From: Photobacterium aphoticum
GTDB lineage: Bacteria > Pseudomonadota > Gammaproteobacteria > Enterobacterales > Vibrionaceae
Direction of reading: 5' to 3'
DNA: 64,000 bases
Assembly (NCBI RefSeq): GCF_001029435.1
Contig: NZ_LDOV01000037.1
Coordinates: 162,706 to 226,705, forward strand
Shown here: piece by piece, positions 16,376-23,996 of the stretch
How positions within the stretch are numbered: the stretch's first letter is position 1
How the letters are laid out: each line of letters starts with the position of its first letter
Program-made: the position numbers and the translations under genes
Notes under the pieces: generated by a model
What the model was told of the DNA's origin: nothing
Database searches by the model: none
What the model saw: the letters and a program-made list of their open reading frames with translations, nothing else

Positions 16376-18154
16376 CTATTTTCTATATATATTCCCTTCC
16401 ACCACCACATCATCTGGCATAGGTATTTGTAATAATTGGGACCTTCTCAAATCGAGGTCTCCCTTCACTGTGAAATTTTTTGGCCATGCTTCGATATTAG
16501 TACTGAATATATTTAAGTCGCCATTCACAGTTAAATTATCAGGTAAGCTTTTGATGTCAGAAAAACCTAAGTCGATATGGGATCCCACCGTGATAGAATT
16601 TGGGAAAGAGCGAATTCTCGAATGTATTAATTTGAGCTCACCGTTAACAACTAAATCCTCTGGAAGTGTCTCAATAATGGTTTTATTTAAATTTAAATCA
16701 CCCAACACAGTAATCTCTGAGGGTAAATCTGATACGCTAGTATTTGAAAGGTCCATATCTCCGAACACTGTAAGCCCTGAAGACAATGCCGATATATTAG
16801 AATGTGAAAGGTCAAGTTTACCCTTAACCGTGAGATTATTTGGCAACGTTTCCGTTTTGGCGTAGCTAAGCTGTAAATCGCCACCAATGGTTATCCCATC
16901 AGGAAGTATAACATTTGATTCTAGCTCCCTGATATTACCTTGTATTATAGTATTTGGGCCAAATCTGTATGTGCCACTAAACAATTCTACATTACCAGCC
17001 ACTGTTAAGTTTTCTGGCATGGCTTTTAAATTAGGCAACTTTAAGCTCAAATCGCCATTAACGTTAAGCGTACTGGGTAAAACGGTTAGTGATTCACTTC
17101 TTATACTAAGTTGACCACCTACTGCAAACGCCTCAGGAAGACTCTCTAGCTGATCTGAAGTTATATCGAAAAACCCTGGTACCTTAAATTCCCCATCAAA
17201 ATCAGAGATGTCGGTTTGCACCAACATCAGACCAGCATTGACACCACAGGTCGACTTTAACGAACCGTTGTAAAGAGAAATCTGCCCACCAACATCAAAG
17301 CAATCAGGGAAGCGCCCTTGCGCATCAGCGTCAAGGAATAGATTTTTACCCACAGAGAGGTTCTTTGGATACGTTAATAATGAGATACTAGATAATGATA
17401 GTGAACCTTTAATTACCATATCGTCAGGGAAACTCGTCAGCTTTGTATCATGTAAGAATAAATCGCCGTTTATTCTTCGGCTCGTACTTTCAAACTGGGT
17501 TATTTTTGTTTCACTTAAATATATACTCTCGCCGACACGAATGGATTTAGGAAACTCAGATATATTTGTTTCTGAAGCATCCAAACTACCTTCCACCACA
17601 AGATCAGAAGGTAACTTTCGCAAATTTGTTCGCCAAAGATCTAAATCTCCCGCAACATGCATACCATCAGGTAGTTCTTCAAGTGAGGTTTTTTGCAAAG
17701 ATATACTGCCTAAGAGTTGCCAGCCCACGGGTATTGAAGTCAATGCATATTCTTTTAGTCTAAAATTTCCGCCTACCTTTAACTCATCAGGTAATGCGGT
17801 AAATTTTGCGTCTTCGAATGATAAATCCCCCGAAACCACGAGTCGCGTTGGCATTGTTAGGATTGTCGAGTCGACATGGGTAAAATCGCCTTCAATGGTC
17901 AAATCTTTGGGCAGTCTCATCTTAAGTCTGCCTTTGCGATCCACCGAACCGATAACTACCAACTTTGATGGCAGTTCATCCCCTTTTTTTAAGCGTTCAT
18001 AAAACTCTGCGCTCGTGATAGACACTTCAGGCCCAAAAGGGATATTGATGTAATCCCCCCCTTTTTCAGCCCAAAAAAGGTTATTGATGTAAATACTCCC
18101 CCAAATAATAACCGCACCCAAAAGAACCCCAAATAACTTCCATGTCTTTGTCAT
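16376..18154 (-). CDS. Membrane-anchored protein of about 20-residue LPxxLTVxGDLxL repeats
   Basis: 592 residues from the ATG at 18154, preceded by GGAGAG; the frame opens a few codons earlier at TTG. An N-terminal hydrophobic segment (KLFGVLLGAVIIWGSIYI) anchors it, probably leaving the rest in the periplasm. From about residue 75 to the end it is almost wholly tandem repeats of 20-21 residues with the pattern L-P-x-x-L-x-V-x-G-x-L-x-L-x-x-T-x-I. This resembles a bacterial LRR or beta-solenoid variant. One middle unit has Cys residues (PDCFDVGG, STCGV). The function is unknown; protein binding is likely. It lies inside the segment bounded by duplicated NADK-like 3' ends and is more AT-rich than the core genes. 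Confidence 0.8.
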   Translation of the reverse strand: MTKTWKLFGVLLGAVIIWGSIYINNLFWAEKGGDYINIPFGPEVSITSAEFYERLKKGDELPSKLVVIGSVDRKGRLKMRLPKDLTIEGDFTHVDSTILTMPTRLVVSGDLSFEDAKFTALPDELKVGGNFRLKEYALTSIPVGWQLLGSISLQKTSLEELPDGMHVAGDLDLWRTNLRKLPSDLVVEGSLDASETNISEFPKSIRVGESIYLSETKITQFESTSRRINGDLFLHDTKLTSFPDDMVIKGSLSLSSISLLTYPKNLSVGKNLFLDADAQGRFPDCFDVGGQISLYNGSLKSTCGVNAGLMLVQTDISDFDGEFKVPGFFDITSDQLESLPEAFAVGGQLSIRSESLTVLPSTLNVNGDLSLKLPNLKAMPENLTVAGNVELFSGTYRFGPNTIIQGNIRELESNVILPDGITIGGDLQLSYAKTETLPNNLTVKGKLDLSHSNISALSSGLTVFGDMDLSNTSVSDLPSEITVLGDLNLNKTIIETLPEDLVVNGELKLIHSRIRSFPNSITVGSHIDLGFSDIKSLPDNLTVNGDLNIFSTNIEAWPKNFTVKGDLDLRRSQLLQIPMPDDVVVEGNIYRK

Positions 18155-18313
18155 CAAACTTCTCTCCATCAACGCTACTTATATATTGATTGAATACATA
18201 ACATTGTATTCAACGAACTAAGTTCGTATATCGCTATATGCTACCAGATACTTATGTGTTGAGAGTTGCAAATTCTGTTCTGTTAATCCAAATTTAATGT
18301 AAACATCCCATTT

Positions 18314-18707
18314 TTAGTGGCACCCTAATTTAGAGTTTTCCAAGTGTTCTGACTTAGCCAGGTATTCCCATGGCGTCAGATCATTTAACGCACTGTGTGG
18401 TCGTTCATCGTTGTATTCAATGAACCATTTTTCGGTGAGTTTTCGTACTTCATTCAGTGTTTTGAAGACATATATATTGAGCATTTCGTCGCGGTAAGTT
18501 CGACTGAATCGTTCAACATATGAGTTTTTCGTTGGTGTGCCGGGGTTGATGAACTCTAGTTTGATTTGATGCTGCTCTGCCTATGCAGCTAACGTAGACG
18601 ATATGAATTCAGGCCAGTTATCCATTCGTAGTTAGTTTGGGTAACCGCGCCAAGCAACAATCCGCTCTAATACTCTTACCACTCGAGGAGTGAATAGCCA
18701 CCGACTT
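18314..18707 (-). mobile_element. Degenerate IS3-family transposase (OrfB) remnant
   Basis: Reverse-strand translation shows the C-terminal DDE part of an IS3-type OrfB: RVVRVLERIVAWRGYPN, then MDNWPEFISS (expected DNGPEF), INPGTPTKNSYVERFSRT, and EYNDERPHSALNDLTPWEYL. At least two in-frame stops interrupt it (TAA after GYPN, TAG after STLAA), and the 5' half with OrfA is missing. It is inactive. It marks past mobile-element activity between the repeat-protein gene and the NADK-like gene. Confidence 0.85.
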
Positions 18708-18775
18708 GATAGACACCTTTTAGTTAGACAAAATAACTAACAGAGAGATGCTTATGGTTTTTAGAGTAACGCCCT

Positions 18776-19744
18776 TCACCCCACCACCAAGCTCCCGGTT
18801 TTGTCACTGAGGGTAATGGTCGCCACGGTACCTGCATTAAAACTGATCGCATCTTGTTCGATGCCGTCTGAGAAAATCACGCCGCTTTCTGCCATGTGAG
18901 AAGTCAGTTGCAATGGGCTTTGTGGCGTAATTTCCCCGAAGATCTGGCTGCATTGACTGGTCGCCGACGGAAAAGGCTCCCGCACCGCAAAAGTCAGTGA
19001 ACGGCTATCCCATGCTTTGGGCTGATAAGCCGTGCCGCTGCGCTGGCAGATGGCTTGCGCCCCAGTCACGATACTCTTCATCCAGCCTGTTGATCCTAAC
19101 CCTGTTGATACAATAATGCCGCTGGAACACTGCTCTTCCTGTACCTCTTGCTGGCGCAGTTGGTAGCGGGCAGATGTGTGGCTTTGCGGGCCGATAAACA
19201 AATCATTCACGGCCAACAGGCGATCGCCCAAGTTGGTGGTGGCCTCCGCCAGCGTGACGGATTGGTATTTTATGCGGCTGTTTGTGTTGGCACCTTGGCT
19301 ATCGAGAGTATGGCTTTCTGGCGTGTGACTTTCTAGCGCATGAAGCAGCACAGCCTGTAATTCGGTAAGGCGAAACGGCAGCAGAATACCGTCAAACATA
19401 TCCGGCATCGGGTTTACGGCAATCACCGGCTGACCATCCAGATATTTGAGGGAGTTGGCGACTAAGCCATCTTGCCCCAGCACCACAATGATATCGGACG
19501 GGTGGAAGAGATAAGTGGGCAGCAGCTCACGTTCGAGCTGCTGTACTTTGCCAATGGTCGCCAGTGTTTTCGCGGCCTGTTGCGTCGCTTCCTGATAGCG
19601 GCGGTGCTCGTCTTCGTACACCTCGAACGATTCCCCCAAGTGTTCAAGGTAGAACTTGGCTTGTCCCAAGGTGCAGTATTTTTCCTGCAATGCCATTAAG
19701 CGGGTTTTGCGGGTAACGAGTACGATTTTTCTGTCCGTGAGCAT
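18776..19744 (-). CDS. Diverged ATP-NAD-kinase-like protein
   Basis: 322 residues. It has the NAD-kinase fold signatures in order: VVLGQDGLVANSLKYL (normal enzymes have GGDGT), VNDLFIGPQSHTSARY (NE/ND motif region), SGIIVSTGLGSTGW (glycine-rich loop) and a C-terminal SDGIEQD. The catalytic Asp of GGDG is kept, but the loop is GQDGL. The N-terminal 90 residues are unlike housekeeping NadK, and a His/Ser/Thr-rich linker lies near 145-160. It may phosphorylate NAD or another nucleotide or lipid, or only bind one. It follows the SPFH gene by 64 bases on the same strand, so both are likely under the three operator boxes. The last 50 bases are duplicated at 15831-15880. It is unlikely to be the main NadK. 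Confidence 0.8.
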   Translation of the reverse strand: MLTDRKIVLVTRKTRLMALQEKYCTLGQAKFYLEHLGESFEVYEDEHRRYQEATQQAAKTLATIGKVQQLERELLPTYLFHPSDIIVVLGQDGLVANSLKYLDGQPVIAVNPMPDMFDGILLPFRLTELQAVLLHALESHTPESHTLDSQGANTNSRIKYQSVTLAEATTNLGDRLLAVNDLFIGPQSHTSARYQLRQQEVQEEQCSSGIIVSTGLGSTGWMKSIVTGAQAICQRSGTAYQPKAWDSRSLTFAVREPFPSATSQCSQIFGEITPQSPLQLTSHMAESGVIFSDGIEQDAISFNAGTVATITLSDKTGSLVVG

Positions 19745-19808
19745 GGTGTCCTCCTTGCCTGAATGGGCTTGTTTTCAATGAGCTTGTCTTCAATGAACGT
19801 AACAGGTG

Positions 19809-20816
19809 TTAGTGCTTGGTCAGCATCTGAAGCAGTTCCGGTGAGAAGTTCAGGCTGCCCACTTTGTTATCGCCACGGGTCAGGTTCTCAATCGCCTGCG
19901 CGATAAGTTGCTCTGGGGCCAGGCCGCTCTGGCTCATGATCTTCAAGCGTTCGCTATCAATCACTTCATAGGCTTTTAAGGTGCGCTCAATGCTGTAGGC
20001 GTTGGCATCGGCACGGGCGTTGTTGTTGCTGTTTTCCAAGTCCACCAACTGTGCACGTTCCTGCTCATTCTGTGTTTGCGCTGCGATTTTTTCCTGTTCA
20101 ATCGAGAATTGCTGCCGCTGTTGTTCACGTTTGGCCTCCAGCTTTTGCTTCTCCAACATTTGTTGTTTAGCGTTAACTGCCTGTTCGGTATCGAGCTCCC
20201 GCTCTTTGACCTGCTGCTCTTGCTGAATGCTGGCCAGTCGGCGCGAGTAAATCGCATTGTCGGCTTGCTTGAGCATTTCCTCGCGGGCTTCGGCTTCTAA
20301 TGCCTTGGTGGCTTCGGGTGAGGGCTGAATGTTGGTGACGGAAAACTCACTGACCTCGATGCCGATACTGGTCAGCGACACCTGCAATGGCAGGCTTTCT
20401 TGGATTTCACGGCTCAGCACCTTGGCCGAGCGTAATCCTTCCACCAGTGTGCGTTCTTCCATTTCGTTGCGCACGAGCACCTGCACCGCGCGCACCACGC
20501 GTTCTTGGATTTTCTCGGGATCATCGCACAGGTATTGGCCTTTTTTATCGACGGTGAAGTTGAGCATGTTGGCGGCCACATCGGGGTGCGCAATGCGGTA
20601 AGTGACTTGCCCCTGTACGGTCAGGTTTTGGTAGTCCTTGGATTTCATGGCAAAGGCAAACGGGATGGCCTGACTGTTGAGGGGAATGGCCAACAGGGAA
20701 GCGCCCAGATCGTGATAGTAGAAATTGATCCCGGTGCCTTGTTTGGTGAGTTTGCCGTTTTTGTAGAGCATGACGTAAGTAGAAGGGTCTGCTTTGAAAA
20801 AAGTGATACCGAACAT
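19809..20816 (-). CDS. SPFH/band-7 domain protein without a transmembrane segment
   Basis: 335 residues. The N-terminal SPFH domain (about 15-185) includes NLTVQGQVTYRIAHPD, a usual FTVDKKG-type segment and an amphipathic start. A long Glu/Gln-rich coiled coil follows (about 185-275, EQQVKERELDTEQAV), and the C-terminus has GLAPEQLIAQAIENL. Unlike flotillins it lacks an N-terminal membrane helix, so it is probably cytosolic or peripheral and oligomeric. AAGGAG precedes the ATG. It is the first gene of the leftward arm of the divergent module; operator boxes lie 19-56 bases upstream of its start. A scaffold role for the NADK-like partner is inferred. Confidence 0.9.
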   Translation of the reverse strand: MFGITFFKADPSTYVMLYKNGKLTKQGTGINFYYHDLGASLLAIPLNSQAIPFAFAMKSKDYQNLTVQGQVTYRIAHPDVAANMLNFTVDKKGQYLCDDPEKIQERVVRAVQVLVRNEMEERTLVEGLRSAKVLSREIQESLPLQVSLTSIGIEVSEFSVTNIQPSPEATKALEAEAREEMLKQADNAIYSRRLASIQQEQQVKERELDTEQAVNAKQQMLEKQKLEAKREQQRQQFSIEQEKIAAQTQNEQERAQLVDLENSNNNARADANAYSIERTLKAYEVIDSERLKIMSQSGLAPEQLIAQAIENLTRGDNKVGSLNFSPELLQMLTKH

Positions 20817-20834
20817 GATGAATCTCCTTATATG

Positions 20835-20847
20835 TGTCCCTGTGACA
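20835..20847. promoter_or_regulatory. Operator-like box 1, TGTC-N5-GACA
   Basis: TGTCCCTGTGACA, 19 bases upstream of the SPFH start codon. With box 2 it forms a larger palindrome (GTGTCCCT ... AGGGACAC). Probable binding site of the adjacent NUDIX-wHTH regulator. Confidence 0.65.
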
Positions 20848-20859
20848 TTTATATTAATG

Positions 20860-20872
20860 TGTCAGAGGGACA
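20860..20872. promoter_or_regulatory. Operator-like box 2, TGTC-N5-GACA
   Basis: TGTCAGAGGGACA, its start 25 bases from the start of box 1, which would place both on nearly the same face of the helix. Confidence 0.65.
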
Positions 20873-20989
20873 CTTTTGTCAAGGTTGAAAAATGCACAAT
20901 TTTCATTTTTCTCTTACTCACGCTGAATGTGCGAGGTATCGCAAAGAATGGTTGTAACGTTTTGCTGAATGGGCGAGGGTTGATTACTA

Positions 20990-21002
20990 TGTCTCAATGA
21001 CA
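20990..21002. promoter_or_regulatory. Operator-like box 3, TGTC-N5-GACA
   Basis: TGTCTCAATGACA, about 90 bases before the chosen start of the NUDIX regulator gene. It suggests autoregulation of the rightward arm. Confidence 0.6.
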
Positions 21003-21091
21003 CTTTTGATGCGCGTGCCCAGCAGGAAAGCGTGCCGCCGTGCACCGTGAGAGCAAAACTAAAATCAAAGGCCAAACAGAAGGTAGGTAAG

Positions 21092-21772
21092 ATGCAGGGA
21101 TTTACACAGCCGTTATTTTCCGTCGATAGCGTGCTATTTACGGTCGTGGATGGACGGCTGAAGGTATTGATGGTTAAACGTGCCCAGAGTCCGTATGAAG
21201 GGCTCTGGGCGTTACCGGGCGGATACGTGGATGTGGCGCAGGATGTGAATACCGAGGCCACGGCAAATCGCAAATTGAAGGACAAAACCGGCATTGAACC
21301 GACCTATTTGGAGCAGTTCAAAGCCTATTCCGGCCATGAGCGCGATCCGCGCGGGTTCAGTGTCACGCTGGCCTATTTTGCACTGATCGGCTATCAGGAT
21401 GCGCAATCGCAAATCGCCACCGTCGAACAAGCACAATGGTTGGATGTGGCCTCGTTGGCGTCGGTGAGCATTGCGTTTGACCACCGCCAGATCATTACCG
21501 ATGCACAACAGCGACTGGTACAAAAAGCGTTGTATTCCATGCTGCCGGTGTATTGCCTGCCTGCGCAATTTACCATTGGGCAACTGAAAGATGTGATTGA
21601 GACGTTGATTGGCCGTCCTATTCAGCGCAAATCGCTGATCCGGCGCATTGAGTCGGCAGACATGCTCGAAGAACTCGATGAAATGGCGATCACAGGTAAA
21701 CGCCAGGCAAAGTTATACCGGGTAAAAGCCGGGGCAGAAGTGCACCACTTTCAGCGTAATTTGGAAGGATAG
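21092..21772 (+). CDS. NrtR-like transcriptional regulator: degenerate NUDIX plus winged helix
   Basis: 226 residues from the ATG at 21092, preceded by AGAAGG; the frame opens earlier at a GTG (21032). The NUDIX domain (about 8-145) has WALPGGYVDVAQDVNTEA. However, the catalytic REUxEE part of the NUDIX box reads RKLKDKTGI, so pyrophosphatase activity is probably lost. The C-terminal part (about 160-220: FTIGQLKDVIETLIGRPIQ and RKSLIRRIE) fits the winged helix of NrtR regulators, which sense ADP-ribose or NAD derivatives. It is divergent from the SPFH-NADK-like pair, with three TGTC-N5-GACA boxes between. The likely role is repression of that pair and of itself in response to an NAD-related ligand (inference). 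Confidence 0.87.
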   Translation: MQGFTQPLFSVDSVLFTVVDGRLKVLMVKRAQSPYEGLWALPGGYVDVAQDVNTEATANRKLKDKTGIEPTYLEQFKAYSGHERDPRGFSVTLAYFALIGYQDAQSQIATVEQAQWLDVASLASVSIAFDHRQIITDAQQRLVQKALYSMLPVYCLPAQFTIGQLKDVIETLIGRPIQRKSLIRRIESADMLEELDEMAITGKRQAKLYRVKAGAEVHHFQRNLEG

Positions 21773-21823
21773 GGGATCGGCAATGGGGGAGTGTTTACGT
21801 GGAAAAGGCCGCGATGTGAGCGG

Positions 21824-21866
21824 AATGACGGCATTTTTCTGAGTGATGCCGTCATTTCCCCATTTT
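21824..21866. terminator. Terminator-like hairpin between convergent genes
   Basis: AATGACGGCAT (21824-21834) and ATGCCGTCATT (21846-21856) form an 11-bp stem, followed by a moderately T-rich CCCCATTTTTG. It sits between the convergent NUDIX gene and the DUF606 pair and may serve both. Confidence 0.65.
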
Positions 21867-21882
21867 TGTATGAAGATGAAAC

Positions 21883-22335
21883 TTAATGGTTGCGTTCAGC
21901 CTGATTGGCTTTGTAAATGAAGCAGAGTGCGATTGCGATAGACACCATGGCAGCGATTCGCCATGGGTTCAGCGCTATCGGTGCATTGCCTAACCAGCCT
22001 TGTGTATCAATGATCATACTCATCATCATTTGGCCGAGTATCGTCGATACCGTCGCGATGGCGATGCCGATTCGTGGGACTGACGCCACCATAACGACGA
22101 GATACAAGATCCCAAAGAACGCCCCCGTTAATTGCCACTTCGGTACGGTAAGCAAATTAGAGGCATAGACCGGCTCAAAAAATAAGATAAGCAGCGCGGT
22201 AATGACGGTCGCAATACCAAACGTAATGAGGGCGGTTTTTACCACACCGATTTTTTCTCCCAACTGCCCATTGATTGCCGCTTGGGTGCTGAGTGCCATG
22301 CCGGATGCGATGGCAAGTATAATAACGAGAATCAT
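21883..22335 (-). CDS. DUF606/YdcZ-family small transporter subunit
   Basis: 150 residues with four to five transmembrane helices. The family pattern is seen in AAINGQLGEKIG, PKWQLTGAFFGILYLVVM, and TVSTILGQMMMSMIIDTQGWLG. These half-size relatives of the DMT/EamA superfamily often occur as pairs that probably act as heterodimers. Its ATG overlaps the stop of the upstream paralogue by four bases, showing translational coupling. The substrate is unknown. It is last in a four-gene run with an esterase and a SnoaL-like protein, which suggests export or import of a small organic compound. Confidence 0.85.
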   Translation of the reverse strand: MILVIILAIASGMALSTQAAINGQLGEKIGVVKTALITFGIATVITALLILFFEPVYASNLLTVPKWQLTGAFFGILYLVVMVASVPRIGIAIATVSTILGQMMMSMIIDTQGWLGNAPIALNPWRIAAMVSIAIALCFIYKANQAERNH

Positions 22336-22778
22336 GAAATGGCTCCGATATAGCTAAAGCACAGTGCGATTAAGACAAAGAGAAGCCCAATAATGCGCAG
22401 TGGATTTGTCGGCTTTTTCGCCACGCCGAACCAGCCAAAATAATCGATAGCAAAGCTTTTAGTGATTTGACCGAATAAAACACAAACCATGGTCATGGCA
22501 ACACCAATTATAGGCGTCGCGAGAGTGAGTACCACTACATACAGTGAGCCCAACACGCCCCCGATGAGCTGCCAGCGTGGGATCTCCTCCCATTTATACT
22601 GTTTGCTTTGAGGCGTGAAAAAGTCGACGAGCCACAGGACTAATGTCCCCACACTCACAATACTCATCGTTGCCCAGAGCTTGCCAACTTGTGAGCCAAG
22701 AGGGCCTAAGATACCGGCTTCGAATGAGAGTCCCATGCCGGCGAAAACAACGAAGATAATAGAAAAAATGTTTATCAT
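22332..22778 (-). CDS. DUF606/YdcZ-family small transporter subunit (paired paralogue)
   Basis: 148 residues, same family as the following gene: FEAGILGPLGSQVGK, PRWQLIGGVLGSLYVVVL, MVCVLFGQITKSFAIDYFGW. Four to five membrane helices. It carries the first half of the pair and overlaps its partner by four bases. The two paralogues are clearly different in sequence, as expected for opposite-topology partners (inference). It lies 72 bases downstream of the esterase gene. Confidence 0.85.
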   Translation of the reverse strand: MINIFSIIFVVFAGMGLSFEAGILGPLGSQVGKLWATMSIVSVGTLVLWLVDFFTPQSKQYKWEEIPRWQLIGGVLGSLYVVVLTLATPIIGVAMTMVCVLFGQITKSFAIDYFGWFGVAKKPTNPLRIIGLLFVLIALCFSYIGAIS

Positions 22779-22850
22779 GGTTAGCCTAATACTGAATATG
22801 CTTGTACTTTTCTATGAATGAGGTTTCCTCATTGACCAGAATATGACGGA

Positions 22851-23909
22851 TTACTTTTTATATAGAGCATCCTTTAAGGCTGACAGGTAGGCGTTACGCA
22901 TTTTTTGGCTAACTGGAGCGTCAGGTACAAATACCTGACTACCATGGTACATGCCTGGGAAAACGGCGAGCTCAGTGGGTACACCTGCTGCCATCAGGCG
23001 TTGGGCATAGTCGACAACCTCATCTCTGAACAAGTCAACAGTGCCAATAGTCATGAATGTCTTCGGTAAACCGCTAACGTCTTTTGCCCTTGCTGGCGCC
23101 GCATATGGAGAGGCTGAAGTACCCGGGTTCTTACCCCCCAGATACATTTCCCAAGCATTAAATGAGGTTTGTCGGTTCCAAACAGGGTAGTCTTCAATGG
23201 AGCCTGATGGCGTGTTGTGTAAATTGTCCAGCATCGGATAAATCAGTAATTGCAGTGCAATAGCAGGGCCTTTTGCATCGCGATTGTGTAACACCATGCC
23301 TGCTGCCATACCTGCGCCCGCGCTATCGCCACCAACGGCAATACGGTCAGGGTCGATCCCCAGTTTTTGGGCGTGCTCTACCATCCACAAAAATGCCGCA
23401 TATACATCATTGTGCCCTGCTGGGAAGGGATGTTCCGGGGCCAGTCGGTATTCCACAGAGATCACCGTAGCATTTAATTTTTTGGCAAACTCCCCCGCAA
23501 AATCGTTGCTGTCTGCGCGTCCCATAATAAAGCCACCGCCATGGATCCACAGAATGGCAGGCGTAATAGCCGGACTGTTTTCAGGGCGGTAAATGAAAAC
23601 AGGCACGTTCCCCTCACTCGTCGAGATCTGCTTCTTTTCCACCGTGACTCCCGGAGTGTCCGGGAATTTCAACATCGTGTGTACCGTGGCTCTTGCTTCT
23701 AGGACAGACGCTTTGGTGATGAGAGACAACTCTGGCGGAAGCTGATCTAAAGGCCCCTTAAGCGCTGGATCAATGAATGTTCTAACATTTTGTTGTTGAA
23801 CGTCAGCCTGCATACTGTCGATGACGTTGGCATCTTCAGCGGCGCTGGCAGTAACTGCGCTTAACAGCAAAGTGGTGGCGAGTAGTTTTTGGGGTAAATT
23901 CATTTTCAT
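22851..23909 (-). CDS. Secreted alpha/beta-hydrolase, hormone-sensitive-lipase (esterase) family
   Basis: 352 residues. The signal peptide KLLATTLLLSAVTASA predicts export. The HSL-family oxyanion motif HGGGF, the nucleophile elbow GDSAGAG, the acid region TVDLFRDE and the catalytic His in GMYHGSQ are all in place, so it should be an active esterase on short acyl esters. YRLAPEHPFPAG is also typical. Start codons GTG (23912) and ATG (23909) adjoin; ATG was chosen. It lies between the SnoaL-like gene and the DUF606 pair on one strand, so a joint catabolic or detoxification unit is likely; the natural substrate is unknown. Confidence 0.93.
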   Translation of the reverse strand: MKMNLPQKLLATTLLLSAVTASAAEDANVIDSMQADVQQQNVRTFIDPALKGPLDQLPPELSLITKASVLEARATVHTMLKFPDTPGVTVEKKQISTSEGNVPVFIYRPENSPAITPAILWIHGGGFIMGRADSNDFAGEFAKKLNATVISVEYRLAPEHPFPAGHNDVYAAFLWMVEHAQKLGIDPDRIAVGGDSAGAGMAAGMVLHNRDAKGPAIALQLLIYPMLDNLHNTPSGSIEDYPVWNRQTSFNAWEMYLGGKNPGTSASPYAAPARAKDVSGLPKTFMTIGTVDLFRDEVVDYAQRLMAAGVPTELAVFPGMYHGSQVFVPDAPVSQKMRNAYLSALKDALYKK

Positions 23910-23996
23910 CACTTCTAAGGCTTTATATTTGAATCGAGTGTGGTGATGTACGCGTTCAGCAATGGGGAGCGAGACTCCCCTTCGCCGTTAAGGTAA

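Noticed and set aside
16204..16422. 72-codon frame beginning with TTG, and an opposite-strand 69-codon frame at 16015-16224
   Set aside because: No ribosome site, no family resemblance and overlap with the end of the repeat-protein gene; most likely decayed DNA.
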